64,000 nt of DNA from JAPOUP01 sp026708635 (GTDB lineage Bacteria > Pseudomonadota > Alphaproteobacteria > Rhodobacterales > Rhodobacteraceae): the NCBI GenBank assembly GCA_965200115.1, contig OZ241336.1, positions 1,488,001 to 1,552,000 on the forward strand, given 5' to 3'. The position numbers were made by a program, and so were the translations under genes. How positions within the stretch are numbered: position 1 is the stretch's first letter; every line of letters begins with the position of its first letter. Below the pieces are notes generated by a model that made no database searches, had not been told where the DNA came from, and was given only the letters and a program-made list of their open reading frames with translations. Positions 8,735 through 18,335 of the stretch are shown piece by piece.

Positions 8735-9697
8735 TCATTCCCGGCGTAGCGGTCGCGCCATCAGCGACTCCACTGCCTGTGCCAGTGTCAGTCCCCCACA
8801 CAGAAACTCCGCGACTACGGTTATTAAAGGTAACCGCATGGCTTCCGATTTTGCAATACCGGCGACGGCACGGGCGGTAGCGATGCCTTCGGTGGTAACC
8901 GCCGGATCCGATAGTCCCAGCTCCCCGAGAGCCACCCCGAACGCGTAGTTTCGGGATCGCTCGGATGTAGCCGTCAAAGCGAGATCACCAAGTCCGGACA
9001 ATCCGGCAAGGGTTTCCGCCCTCGCCCCGCGGGCAAGAGCGAACCGCACGATCTCCGCGAAGCCCCGCGTCATAAGCGCGGCGCGGGCGCTTTCGCCAAA
9101 ACCCGCGCCGATCGCCATTCCGCAGGCGATAGCGATGACGTTCTTGAGCGCACCGCCGGCCTCGACACCAATGATATCAGTGCAGCGATACAGTCGCAGG
9201 CTGGAGGTGGAGAGCTTTCGCTGCAGGTCGGCCGCGGTCCGATCATCCGTTGCGGCTATGGTCATCGCCGTCGGTAGACCCGCCGCGATGTCGGTGGCGA
9301 AGCCCGGACCGGACAACTGGGCCGGTGTGGCTCGGGGAAAGGCGCGTTCGATCCGGGATGCCGGGCCAAGACCGGAGGCGGGATCGATTCCCTTGCAGCA
9401 GGCGACCAGGGTCTTTCCGGACAGGATATCCGCGAACTCCGCCAAGACGTCCGCTAGCGGCTGCGATGGCGAGGCGATAAGTACGGGTTCGGCCGCCTGA
9501 AGATCCCTCACGTCGGAGGTGGGCGAAACAAGCTCGGGTAGGCGTACCCCGGGAAGGCGACGTCGATGCTCGCGGACCCGAACCATTTCCTCGACATGAT
9601 CGGCGTTCCTCGCGCAGAGTGTCACCGGCTTGCCATCACGTGCGAGAGCCACGGCGAGAGCGGTTCCGAACCCTCCGGATCCAAGGATGCCGATCAA
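8735..9697 (-). CDS. gpsA: Glycerol-3-phosphate dehydrogenase (NAD(P)+)
   Basis: Makes sn-glycerol 3-phosphate from dihydroxyacetone phosphate for phospholipid synthesis. 320 residues is the normal length. The N-terminal Rossmann motif is GILGSGGFGTALAVALA, the catalytic lysine is in GVEAGGALKNVIAIACG and substrate-binding residues are in SERSRNYAFG and GLSGLGDLALT. Its start overlaps the tsaD stop by four bases, so the two are translationally coupled. No defects seen. Confidence 0.97.
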   Translation of the reverse strand: MIGILGSGGFGTALAVALARDGKPVTLCARNADHVEEMVRVREHRRRLPGVRLPELVSPTSDVRDLQAAEPVLIASPSQPLADVLAEFADILSGKTLVACCKGIDPASGLGPASRIERAFPRATPAQLSGPGFATDIAAGLPTAMTIAATDDRTAADLQRKLSTSSLRLYRCTDIIGVEAGGALKNVIAIACGMAIGAGFGESARAALMTRGFAEIVRFALARGARAETLAGLSGLGDLALTATSERSRNYAFGVALGELGLSDPAVTTEGIATARAVAGIAKSEAMRLPLITVVAEFLCGGLTLAQAVESLMARPLRRE

Positions 9698-10791
9698 GCT
9701 TTCGGCCCCCGCTTTCCTCCGCCAAGCATCGGACCGCTACTCCGGTCAAGCGGCCAGCGGGGACGGGCCGGAAGCGTCATGTCGTCAACCAGACCCAACC
9801 GAAAGCGTTCCAGCCCCGCCCATGCGATCATGGCGCCGTTGTCTGTGCAGAGATGGACGGGCGGGGCTACAAAACGAAGCCCCGCGTCAACGGCGACCTC
9901 CTCAAGCGCGGATCGGATCGCGCGGTTCGCCGCAACGCCACCGGCGATGGCGAACGCGGGCGCGGTCGGATGATATCCGCCATAGACCGCGGCGGCCCGC
10001 CGGGACTTCTCCGCCAATACCTCCGTCACCGCGGCCTGGAATCCGGCGCATAGATCGGCGCGGTCCGACCGGGTTAGCTCGCCTCGTTCACCGGCAAGAC
10101 GGTCACGGGCGCGCAGAAGCGCGGTCTTCAGGCCGGAAAAACTCATATTGCAGCAGCTGCGGTCCAAAAGCGGTCTGGGGAAATCGAACCGGTCGCCGAT
10201 ACCTCCAGCGGCTGCGTTCTCGACCGAGGGACCGCCGGGCAGCGGGAGGTCGAGAAGCCTGGCCGTCTTGTCAAAAGCCTCCCCCGGGGCGTCATCTATC
10301 GTTCCACCCACACGGATGTATTCATCGACTCCACGGACGATCAGAAACTGGCAGTGTCCACCGGAAACCAGCAGCAATAGGTACGGAAAATCCAGCCGGT
10401 CGGTAAGACGTGGAGTCAGCGCGTGTCCGGCAAGATGGTTCACGCCAACAAGCGGAATACCCGTCGCGGTCGCAAGACCCTTGGCGCACATCAGGCCCGC
10501 GAGCAGTCCGCCGATAAGTCCGGGGCCGGCGGTGACCGCTATGGCGTCGATGTCCGGAAGTGGAACCGCGGCCTCCCTCAAAGCCGCCTCAACGCAGTGA
10601 TCGAGCTTCTCGGCGTGCGCGCGGGCGGCGATTTCGGGAACGATCCCACCGAAAGCCTCGTGGAGATCCGACTGGCCCACAACGATCGAGGACAGAATTT
10701 GCGGCGGGCGGGTGCCGGCCAGACGGACAACAGCCGCGGCGGTATCGTCACAGCTGCTCTCCAGCCCCAGGATCGTTACCGTGTCACCCAT
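9694..10791 (-). CDS. tsaD: tRNA N6-threonylcarbamoyladenosine transferase TsaD
   Basis: Catalytic subunit of the t6A37 tRNA modification pathway, which transfers threonylcarbamoyl to A37 of ANN-decoding tRNAs. The start MGDTVTILGLESSCDDTAAA at 10791 gives 365 residues, as expected. The metal ligands appear in NHLAGHALTPRL, the nucleotide-binding ASKH fold shows LLLVSGGHCQFL and AIAGGVAANRAIR, and the third metal ligand lies in CTDNGAMIAWAG. It is divergent from hemD with an 87-base spacer and overlaps gpsA. A longer upstream frame to 10851 has no family similarity. Confidence 0.97.
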   Translation of the reverse strand: MGDTVTILGLESSCDDTAAAVVRLAGTRPPQILSSIVVGQSDLHEAFGGIVPEIAARAHAEKLDHCVEAALREAAVPLPDIDAIAVTAGPGLIGGLLAGLMCAKGLATATGIPLVGVNHLAGHALTPRLTDRLDFPYLLLLVSGGHCQFLIVRGVDEYIRVGGTIDDAPGEAFDKTARLLDLPLPGGPSVENAAAGGIGDRFDFPRPLLDRSCCNMSFSGLKTALLRARDRLAGERGELTRSDRADLCAGFQAAVTEVLAEKSRRAAAVYGGYHPTAPAFAIAGGVAANRAIRSALEEVAVDAGLRFVAPPVHLCTDNGAMIAWAGLERFRLGLVDDMTLPARPRWPLDRSSGPMLGGGKRGPKA

Positions 10792-10878
10792 CGTCCCACC
10801 GGTTGCGTGACAGAGGTTCCGCGAGGTAACATGTGAGCCAATCCCTTGCAAATGTGCGATAGTGTATTGCCATCCGAT

Positions 10879-11583
10879 ATGCCCACGCTCCTGCTGACCC
10901 GGTCCCGCCCGCAGTCGGAACGGTTCGCGAAACTCTGCCGTAAGCGGCTCAGGACAGCGAGCGTGATCGTCTCGCCAATCATTCGGATCACTCCGGTCAC
11001 CGATGTCATTGACCTAAGCGAATTCGCCGGGGTCGTGCTTACCTCCGAGAACGGTGCGCGCGCGCTTTCGAGCGTAGCCGGCGTTTCCGGCATTCGGGCA
11101 TGGTGCGTTGGGAATCGAACGGCCAAAGTGGCGAGGGATCTCGGTATGCGTACCGTCTCCGCGGGCGGTGACTCGAACGCGTTGGTGGCTCTTCTGGAGG
11201 AGAGGCGCCCCGAAGGTGTCCTGATGCACGCCCACGGTGCCAGAACCCGGGGTGATGTAGTCGGTCGGCTGCGCGCGGCGGGACTTCGGGCGGAAAGCCG
11301 AATGGTTTATGAACAGGTGCGAATGCCATTGACAAAGACGGCACGGGCATGCCTGAATGACGTTGGGCCAGTGGCTTTGCCGCTTTTCTCACCGCGTTCC
11401 GCACGGCTTGTCGGCGACGAGGCGCTGACCGCGACGGCCCCGCTGGCGATCGTTGCGCTGAGCCAGTCGGTTGCCGAGGCGTGGACGGGACCGGCGCCCA
11501 GTCAGCTTGCCGTTGCGGAACGCCCCGATGTCCCCAATATGCTTGAGAGCGTCGCGGCGGTTTGGGCGGCGCTTTTAACCTGA
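10879..11583 (+). CDS. hemD: Uroporphyrinogen-III synthase
   Basis: Cyclises hydroxymethylbilane to uroporphyrinogen III, the branch point to haem, chlorophyll and cobalamin. The start MPTLLLTRSRPQSERFAK at 10879 gives 234 residues, normal for the family, which has low sequence conservation. Family-like segments are GVVLTSENGARAL (first domain), CVGNRTAKVARDLG and PLFSPRSARLV (second domain). It is followed by a mitofilin-like gene and hemY, a common alphaproteobacterial operon. hemC is not in the window. Confidence 0.88.
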   Translation: MPTLLLTRSRPQSERFAKLCRKRLRTASVIVSPIIRITPVTDVIDLSEFAGVVLTSENGARALSSVAGVSGIRAWCVGNRTAKVARDLGMRTVSAGGDSNALVALLEERRPEGVLMHAHGARTRGDVVGRLRAAGLRAESRMVYEQVRMPLTKTARACLNDVGPVALPLFSPRSARLVGDEALTATAPLAIVALSQSVAEAWTGPAPSQLAVAERPDVPNMLESVAAVWAALLT

Positions 11584-11664
11584 GGCGGGTACCGGCCCGG
11601 TCCGGGCCTTCGCCCAACGACCGCATTCCGGGTATGCGGCGGAAATCCAGAAGGTGCATTTCGC

Positions 11665-13026
11665 GTGTCCAGAAGCAGTGAACCGATCCCACCCCAAAAA
11701 CCGCGGCAAGACGCGGACGGACCCGTGGGCAATCAACCGGACATTCCGGCGGCGGCCGAAATCACCGAGGGCTCGCCCGGAAATTCGCCCACGGATACGC
11801 CGGATACGCTCCCGACCGGCTTCTGGGAGACTCCCGCGCGGGATGATGGAAGCGAAGACCGGACAGTGACCACGGAGCGGACAGCCGATGAACCCGGCGA
11901 GTCCGACACACACGCCCGGGATCGACGGACGGTTCGCCGCAACTGGATATTACCGGCAATTCTTGGCGCGGCGCTGGTTTCGGGAGGAGCCGGAGGTACC
12001 GTAATCTATCTGACGGAAATACGGGGTCAGAACGGCGTCCTGAGCAGGGTCGATTTACTGGAGGCGGGACTCGCCCGGAATTCTACGGAATTGGCCGAGT
12101 GGTCGGCGCGAATCGGCGATCTTCAGACCGCACTCGCGGTCACCGGAAACCAAATCGCTGACCTTCGGGCCGCCCTGGAGGAACAGTCAGGCCAAATGGC
12201 CGAACTTAAGGCGGTGACTCCGGATGGCATGGCTATGGAGGCATCACTTCTTGAGTTGAGCGGCACGAGTGAATCGGTGATGGCCGAACTCGACAGGTTT
12301 GAGGGCACTATGGCGGACCTTCGGGAGCGGATCGAAAACATGGAGGCTCAACCGGTCCCGATCGGTGCGCTGACCGAGCGGGATGACTATGATCGGCTGG
12401 TCGAGGAAATCCTTGGCTCAGTCGATAGTCGCTTCACCGAAATGCGGAAAGCGCTCGATAGGGGATTGGCGGAAATGGAAGCCGCGAGAGCGGCGGCGGC
12501 AATATCCGAACAGGTCGCGAAACAGACGGAAAGAGAGATGGCCGCAAGTGAAGCCCTCTCGCGAATTGTTTCGGCCCTGGAAAGCGGAAAGACCTTCGCC
12601 ACAGAGCTCGGCATTTTCGAGGAGATGAGTGGCCTTGCGCCCCCGGAACGATTGGTATCCGTCGCCGATGAGGGTGTTCCCACACGCGGTGAACTGGCTG
12701 AGGCCTTCCCGGAGGCCGCGCGGGCGGCGCTCAGGGCCGCGACAGCGGAAGCCATGGAAAGCGGCGACATCAATCCCGTCAGAGCTTTCCTTCGCACCCA
12801 GCTGGGACTTAGATCCCTGAAGCCTCGCGAGGGCGACGACCCCGATGCGATGCTGAGCCGGGCCGAGGCGGCCGCGATTGAGGACGACATCGACACAGCC
12901 CTTGCCGAGATCGCCGTTCTGCCGCAGTCCGGGAGGGACCGCTTTTCGGACTGGATCGCGCAGGCGGAGCTTCGACGCGGCGCACTGGACGCTGTCGAAG
13001 CCCTATCGGTCCAGCTAGGCAACTGA
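11665..13026 (+). CDS. Mitofilin/Mic60-like inner-membrane protein
   Basis: 453-residue protein starting with GTG at 11665. Residues 1 to about 92 are acidic, Pro/Ser/Thr-rich and disordered. One membrane helix follows (about 93 to 115, IYLTEIRG after it), then a long coiled-coil-prone region with many Leu/Ala/Glu heptads to about residue 320, and a helical C-terminal domain. This is the layout of the alphaproteobacterial Mic60 homologue that sits between hemD and hemY and is linked to intracytoplasmic membrane shape. The family assignment relies on architecture and context; the sequence itself diverges fast. Confidence 0.8.
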   Translation: MSRSSEPIPPQKPRQDADGPVGNQPDIPAAAEITEGSPGNSPTDTPDTLPTGFWETPARDDGSEDRTVTTERTADEPGESDTHARDRRTVRRNWILPAILGAALVSGGAGGTVIYLTEIRGQNGVLSRVDLLEAGLARNSTELAEWSARIGDLQTALAVTGNQIADLRAALEEQSGQMAELKAVTPDGMAMEASLLELSGTSESVMAELDRFEGTMADLRERIENMEAQPVPIGALTERDDYDRLVEEILGSVDSRFTEMRKALDRGLAEMEAARAAAAISEQVAKQTEREMAASEALSRIVSALESGKTFATELGIFEEMSGLAPPERLVSVADEGVPTRGELAEAFPEAARAALRAATAEAMESGDINPVRAFLRTQLGLRSLKPREGDDPDAMLSRAEAAAIEDDIDTALAEIAVLPQSGRDRFSDWIAQAELRRGALDAVEALSVQLGN

Positions 13027-13036
13027 GGGTAACGGA

Positions 13037-14512
13037 ATGCTATGGTCACTGACAAAGGTCATCCTGTTCGTTGCCCTGACCGCGGCGCTCGCGCTTGGAG
13101 CGGGATATTTGATGGAGGCCGACGGCGGCATTCGCGTCACCGCCGGAGGCAATGAGCTCAGCCTGAAACCCTTTGAAACCGCGGTCGCGCTGGTCCTGCT
13201 TGTGCTTGCCATCTGGATTTTCCTCCGGATCGGATCACTTCTTGTCGCGGTAATGAAGTTTCTGAACGGCGATGAAACCGCGGTTTCGCGTTGGTTCGAC
13301 CGCAACCGGGAACGGAAGGGATACCAGGCCCTGGCGGACGGGCTGGTGGCACTCGCCGCCGGTGATGGGCGCGAGGCGATAGGCAAGGCGGCGCGGGCCG
13401 AAAGATACCTGCGCAAGCCCGAACTCACCGACCTAATCGCTGCCCAGGCCGCCGAGCTTGCCGGTGACGGGCGCGGCGCGGAAGCGGTTTACCGGCGGTT
13501 GCTGGGCCACGATATGACACGTTTTGTCGGCATACGCGGAATAATGAAACAGCGGCTTTCCGCCGGTGACACGGAGACGGCCACGAAACTTGCGGAGAAG
13601 GCGTTCGCACTGAAACCCAGGCACCAGGAAACGCAGGACATACTTCTGGAACTGCAGGCCGGAAAGTCTGACTGGAAGGGCGCGCGCAGGACGCTGGGCG
13701 CGAAACTCTCAAACGGATCACTTCCGAGGGACGTTTTCCGCCGCCGGGACGCCGTGCTTGCGCTCAGCCAGTCAAAATCGCTTCTGGACGCCGGCCCGTC
13801 ACCCGAGGCCGAAACCCATGCCATGGAGGCGAACCGCCTGTCACCCGACCTTATCCCCGCTGCCGTTCTTGCCGCGCGTTGCCATATCAGGCACGGAAGA
13901 AAGCGTCACGCCACACGCGTGATCAAGAAAGCCTGGGGGACGCAGCCGCATCCTGACCTCGCGGCGGTCTTTGCCGAGGTCGAGGCCAACGAAACGCCGG
14001 AACAGCGAATTGAGCGGTTCGCCGCCTTGACCGGAATTCACCCGGACGACCCCGAAACCAGGATGCTGCTGGCCGAACTGCACATCGCGGCGGAGGATTT
14101 CCCGGCGGCACGCAGGGCGCTGGGAGATCTATTGGACGATACGCCAACCGCGAGAGCGCTGGCGATCATGGCGGCGGTCGCGCGCGGCGAGGGCGCTGAT
14201 GAGACGGTTGTGCGCGGCTGGCTGGCCCGCGCCGTGACCGCGTCGCGGGGACCTCAATGGGTCTGCGACAATTGCGGGAACGTCCATGCGGCATGGACAG
14301 CTGTCTGCAAAGGCTGCGGCGCGTTTGACGCGCTTGCCTGGACCGTTCCGGAGAAAGGTGAGGTCGCGATGCCGGAGTCGACTGGAATGTTGCCGCTGAT
14401 CGTCGATCGACCCGATGCCGAACCTGAATCCGCCGGACCGGCGGAAGAGAACGGCCATAGCGATGCGGACGGGGAAACCGATGACGCCCCCCCCCGACAG
14501 GTCCGGGTTTGA
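13037..14512 (+). CDS. hemY: HemY-type TPR membrane protein with C-terminal zinc ribbon
   Basis: 491-residue inner-membrane protein of the HemY family, tied to haem synthesis genes but of uncertain biochemical role. Two N-terminal membrane helices (about 5 to 25 and 45 to 70) are followed by tetratricopeptide-like helices. Near residue 412 a rubredoxin-like motif occurs (WVCDNCGN then CKGCGAFD), similar to that in LapB. The tail is acidic and disordered. It starts 10 bases after the mitofilin-like gene and is surely co-transcribed with it and hemD. It is unrelated to the protoporphyrinogen oxidase also called HemY. Confidence 0.9.
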   Translation: MLWSLTKVILFVALTAALALGAGYLMEADGGIRVTAGGNELSLKPFETAVALVLLVLAIWIFLRIGSLLVAVMKFLNGDETAVSRWFDRNRERKGYQALADGLVALAAGDGREAIGKAARAERYLRKPELTDLIAAQAAELAGDGRGAEAVYRRLLGHDMTRFVGIRGIMKQRLSAGDTETATKLAEKAFALKPRHQETQDILLELQAGKSDWKGARRTLGAKLSNGSLPRDVFRRRDAVLALSQSKSLLDAGPSPEAETHAMEANRLSPDLIPAAVLAARCHIRHGRKRHATRVIKKAWGTQPHPDLAAVFAEVEANETPEQRIERFAALTGIHPDDPETRMLLAELHIAAEDFPAARRALGDLLDDTPTARALAIMAAVARGEGADETVVRGWLARAVTASRGPQWVCDNCGNVHAAWTAVCKGCGAFDALAWTVPEKGEVAMPESTGMLPLIVDRPDAEPESAGPAEENGHSDADGETDDAPPRQVRV

Positions 14513-14718
14513 TCGGGTGGCGTCGACCTGATCCGCACCCGGAGGAAGCGAGACCGCTCGACCCGGGAATGTCGTCTGGCAAGCGCTGGAAAACGACGCC
14601 GGCCAGCGTCGTTGATTTTCCCTACCGGCCGCGCCGGCGACGACCGAAACCGGGAGTTGGAGCCATCGATTTCCCGCATCCGTCGGGATCCAGGCGCATT
14701 TCCGGCACATGGACGGGC

Positions 14719-14794
14719 TGGTGCCGGTGAAGGGACTTGAACCCCCGACCCATGCATTACGAATGCATTGCTCTACCTGCTGAGCTACACCGGC
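14719..14794 (-). tRNA. tRNA-Thr (CGT anticodon)
   Basis: The minus strand folds into a complete 76-nt cloverleaf: acceptor GCCGGTG/CACCGGC, D arm GCTC/GAGC, anticodon stem ATGCA/TGCAT around loop TTCGTAA, T arm with TTCAAGT, discriminator A and an encoded CCA. The anticodon CGT reads ACG. It is followed 145 bases away by a second threonine tRNA. Confidence 0.96.
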
Positions 14795-14939
14795 ATCTGC
14801 GGGATTGTTATGCCGCCGAACGACCGCGCGCAATCCCTTTCCTTTGCCAGGTCCAATTCCAGTCGGCCCGGCGACGGAAATGGCCGCCAACTCCAAATAA
14901 CGGGACTTCGTCTCGGGCAGTTTACGGAGAAGTCTCGCG

Positions 14940-15014
<75 letters not shown>

Positions 15015-15098
15015 AGGCGGCGGATTGATTAGATGCAAATCCGCGCGGCCACAAGCGCAATCTGGACCCGGCTCCGTCACTGCGATACAGAGCGGCGC

Positions 15099-15284
15099 AT
15101 GGCAGTGACGCACGGAACGAGGAGCGCGAAACAGACCGCCGACAGCCGCGACGAACGGCTGAAAGCGGCCTTGAAGGCCAATCTGGCGAAGCGCAAAACC
15201 CAGTCAGGCGCAAGGGCCGGACCCAAAGAGCGCGGGGAACGGGTGTGCGTGGACAAGGACATGCTGGGACAGGAACCGAAGTAG
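15099..15284 (+). CDS. Small conserved Lys/Arg/Ala-rich protein upstream of murA
   Basis: A 61-residue basic protein starting at the ATG at 15099. Its core DERLKAALKANLAKRKTQ resembles small uncharacterised proteins commonly annotated just before murA in Rhodobacterales. It is predicted to be one helix plus a disordered, positively charged tail. The stop is one base before the murA ATG, so the two are translationally linked. Function unknown. A longer frame from 15033 runs back towards the tRNA and is not preferred. Confidence 0.7.
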   Translation: MAVTHGTRSAKQTADSRDERLKAALKANLAKRKTQSGARAGPKERGERVCVDKDMLGQEPK

Positions 15285-15285
15285 A

Positions 15286-16554
15286 ATGGATTCGATCATC
15301 GTAAGGGGCGGAAACCCTCTCAGCGGCCGGATCCCCATCGCCGGAGCGAAGAATACCTGCCTGAAACTTATGTGCGCGGCGCTGTTGACCGACGAACCGC
15401 TGACACTCACGAACGTGCCGCTCCTTTCCGATGTGGCTACCCTCGCATTGCTGCTCCAGTCACTCGGTTGCGAAATCGCCTGCATGCAGGACGGACGCGC
15501 CATGGTTCTCAGCGCATCCGAAATCGTGGACCGGAAAGCGCATTACGACATTGTCCGAAAGCTTCGCGCCTCGTTCAACGTGCTGGGGCCCCTGGTCGGG
15601 CGCTACGGCGAAGCGGAGGTGTCCCTTCCCGGTGGATGCGCGATCGGTGCGCGCAAGGTCGATCTGCACCTAACCGCTCTGGAAAAGATGGGTGCGGCGA
15701 TCTGCCTGAAGGACGGATATGTGCACGCCAACGCACCCAACGGCCTTAGAGGGGCGGAGATCGAGTTTCCGGCCGTCTCGGTGGGAGCTACCGAGAACGC
15801 GATGTGCGCCGCGACGCTGGCAAAAGGCACCACAGTGCTCCGCAACGCGGCGCGCGAACCTGACACCAAGGCGTTGGCGGACTGCCTAATCGGAATGGGT
15901 GCGCGGATCATGGGCGCGGGCACCTCAACGATAACCATCGAGGGGGTTGAGAGACTTAACGGCACTACCCACCGCGTCATTCCCGACCGGATAGAACTGG
16001 GCACCTACATGATCGCCGCCGGAGTTGCGGGTGGCGAGGTCGAACTGCTTGACGGAAGACGCGGTCTGGTGGAAGCGCTTTCCAGCTCCATGGAAAGAGC
16101 GGGGGTCGAAATCACCGAAACGGAGCACGGACTGAAGGTGCGCCGCGACGAAGCCCGGGTCAGGCCGGTGAATGTCAGGACCGAGCCCTTCCCGGGATTC
16201 CCGACCGACCTACAGGCACAGATGATGGCGTTGATGTGCATCGCGGATGGAACCAGCACCCTGGAGGAGACAATTTTCGAGAACCGGTTCATGCACGCGC
16301 CGGAACTTATCCGAATGGGCGCGCGTATCGACGTTCATGGCGGGAGGGCCACGGTGACGGGTGTCGAAAGGCTTAAGGGCGCACCGGTCATGGCGACGGA
16401 CCTGCGCGCCTCGATCTCACTGATTCTGGCAGGGCTGGCGGCGGAAGGAAAGACTGTGGTTAGCAGGGTATACCATCTCGACCGCGGCTACGAGCATGTC
16501 GAGGAGAAACTCGGCTCTCTCGGAGCCAAGATAGAACGGGTCAGCGACAAATGA
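15286..16554 (+). CDS. murA: UDP-N-acetylglucosamine 1-carboxyvinyltransferase
   Basis: First committed step of peptidoglycan synthesis: transfer of enolpyruvate from PEP to UDP-GlcNAc in the cytosol. 422 residues, normal. The N-terminus IPIAGAKNTCLKLM holds the conserved lysine-asparagine pair. The catalytic-loop cysteine, the fosfomycin target, is in LPGGCAIGARKVDLHL. PGFPTDLQAQMMAL and ENRFMHAPEL are further signatures. It overlaps the following DUF2948 gene by four bases and is at the head of a five-gene run. Confidence 0.98.
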   Translation: MDSIIVRGGNPLSGRIPIAGAKNTCLKLMCAALLTDEPLTLTNVPLLSDVATLALLLQSLGCEIACMQDGRAMVLSASEIVDRKAHYDIVRKLRASFNVLGPLVGRYGEAEVSLPGGCAIGARKVDLHLTALEKMGAAICLKDGYVHANAPNGLRGAEIEFPAVSVGATENAMCAATLAKGTTVLRNAAREPDTKALADCLIGMGARIMGAGTSTITIEGVERLNGTTHRVIPDRIELGTYMIAAGVAGGEVELLDGRRGLVEALSSSMERAGVEITETEHGLKVRRDEARVRPVNVRTEPFPGFPTDLQAQMMALMCIADGTSTLEETIFENRFMHAPELIRMGARIDVHGGRATVTGVERLKGAPVMATDLRASISLILAGLAAEGKTVVSRVYHLDRGYEHVEEKLGSLGAKIERVSDK

Positions 16555-17018
16555 TCGATGACGCCCGCTTCATGGACGGACACGAAGCGCCACTTAGACT
16601 GCGGGCGCTCGGGTCGGAAGACCTGCAGGTGATCTCCGCACTGGCGCAGGACGCGGTGTTTCCGGCATCGGAAATGGCGTGGCGGTCGGGAGAACGGCGA
16701 TTGGCCATTCTGCTGAACAGGTTCCGTTGGGAGGACAGGGGCCGCGCCGAACCGGAACGCGTGCGGTCCGTTCTGGTCATAGATGAGGTCGTCGGCGTCC
16801 GCAGCCAGGGCATAAAGCCCGGTGACCGTACACTCATTCTCTCATTGATGTCACTTGGCTTCGAGCCGGGAGAGGATGGCACGGGAACGGTTCTTTTGAC
16901 GCTCGCGGGAGACGGCGCGGTCTCAGCGGACGTCGAAGCGCTGGATATCACGTTGAGGGACGTGACCAAGCCGTATACCGCACCGTCCAGATCGATTCCA
17001 AAACATCCGGAGCGATGA
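16551..17018 (+). CDS. DUF2948 family protein
   Basis: Uncharacterised protein of 155 residues. The pattern LRLRALGSEDLQVISALAQD, then RRLAILLNRFRWED, is characteristic of the DUF2948 family, found in alphaproteobacteria in exactly this place between murA and hisD. No signal peptide, membrane helix or catalytic motif is apparent. It overlaps murA by four bases and ends three bases before hisD, so it is part of the operon; function unknown. Confidence 0.88.
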   Translation: MIDDARFMDGHEAPLRLRALGSEDLQVISALAQDAVFPASEMAWRSGERRLAILLNRFRWEDRGRAEPERVRSVLVIDEVVGVRSQGIKPGDRTLILSLMSLGFEPGEDGTGTVLLTLAGDGAVSADVEALDITLRDVTKPYTAPSRSIPKHPER

Positions 17019-17021
17019 ACG

Positions 17022-18335
17022 GTGCCGCAGTTTATGTCGATCACGGATCCGGAGTTCGAATCACGTTTCACCGCGCTTCTCGACATGAAACGCGAGGACT
17101 GTCCGGACGTGGCCGCGGAAGTCGCCACGATAATCGCTGACGTGCGGGAACGGGGCGATACGGCGCTGATCGATCTGACAAACAGGCTGGACCGGATGGC
17201 CCTTACGCCGGAAACGATCGCTTTCCGCGAGTCGGAAATCGACGCGGAATGCGCCCGCGTGCCGGCGGCCGAACGGGCGGCGCTGGAAACGGCCGCCCGA
17301 CGCATCCGCGAATACCACCAAAGGCAGGTTCCCGACGACGCCAGTTGGACGGACTCCGAAGGCGCGACGCTTGGCTGGCGCTGGTCACCGATCGGGTCGG
17401 CCGGGCTTTACGTTCCGGGAGGGCTGGCGAGCTACCCATCCTCTGTCCTGATGAACGCCATTCCGGCGAATGTGGCGGGTGTCGATCGGGTTTCGGTCAC
17501 CGTTCCGACCCCGGATGGAGAGACCAATCCGCTGGTGTTTCTCGCGGCACGGCTGGCGGGTGTCGATACGGTCTACAGACTCGGCGGCGCCCAGGCGATC
17601 GCCGCGCTGGCCTACGGCACCGAATCGGTCCGGCCTGTTGACAAGATCACCGGCCCCGGTAACGCCTATGTAGCCGCGGCGAAACGGCAGGTCTTCGGGA
17701 AAGTCGGAATAGACATGATCGCGGGACCGTCCGAAATTCTCGTGATCGCCGACCGGCACAATGATCCGGAGTGGATCGCCATAGACCTTCTTTCTCAAGC
17801 CGAGCATGATACCAGCGCACAATCCATACTGATCACCGACGACGAATCATTTGGTGACCGTGTGGTCGCGTCAATGGACTCCATACTCGCCCGACTTGAG
17901 CGGCGCGAAATAGCCGGAGCCAGCTGGCGCGATTACGGTGCCGTGATCATCGTTGAAACGCTGGAACAGGGTGTGTGCCTGTCAAACCGGCTGGCGCCGG
18001 AGCATCTGCAGATCTGCGTCCGGGATCCGGAGATCCTCGCGCGAAAGGTCCGCAATGCGGGCGCCGTGTTTGAGGGATCTCTCACTCCGGAGGCGATTGG
18101 CGACTACGTCGGTGGACCAAACCATGTCCTTCCGACGGCGCGTTCGGCACGTTTCTCCTCCGGCCTCGGCGTACTGGACTTTCTGAAACGGACGACATTT
18201 ACGCGAATGACGCCGGAAGCGCTGGCCAGAATAGGCCCTGCCGCGGAAACCCTCGCCGCTTCGGAGTCGCTTCAGGCCCATGGCCTCAGCATCCGCGCCC
18301 GCCTCGACCGGCTCAATCGAACGGCGTCCCGATGA
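17022..18335 (+). CDS. hisD: Histidinol dehydrogenase
   Basis: Zinc enzyme that makes the last two NAD-dependent oxidations of histidine synthesis, L-histidinol to L-histidine. 437 residues. The GTG start at 17022 gives the family-typical opening PQFMSITDPEFESRF. The signatures GSAGLYVPGGLASYPSS, KITGPGNAYVAAAKR, MIAGPSEILVIAD, the catalytic LSQAEHDTSAQS and the zinc-ligand region GPNHVLPT are all present. It overlaps the UPF0262 gene by four bases. Confidence 0.97.
   Translation: MPQFMSITDPEFESRFTALLDMKREDCPDVAAEVATIIADVRERGDTALIDLTNRLDRMALTPETIAFRESEIDAECARVPAAERAALETAARRIREYHQRQVPDDASWTDSEGATLGWRWSPIGSAGLYVPGGLASYPSSVLMNAIPANVAGVDRVSVTVPTPDGETNPLVFLAARLAGVDTVYRLGGAQAIAALAYGTESVRPVDKITGPGNAYVAAAKRQVFGKVGIDMIAGPSEILVIADRHNDPEWIAIDLLSQAEHDTSAQSILITDDESFGDRVVASMDSILARLERREIAGASWRDYGAVIIVETLEQGVCLSNRLAPEHLQICVRDPEILARKVRNAGAVFEGSLTPEAIGDYVGGPNHVLPTARSARFSSGLGVLDFLKRTTFTRMTPEALARIGPAAETLAASESLQAHGLSIRARLDRLNRTASR

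Noticed and set aside
16467..16476. GGTATACCAT, like the gntR operator
   Set aside because: It is inside the murA coding sequence in a conserved Val-Tyr-His stretch and so is most likely chance.
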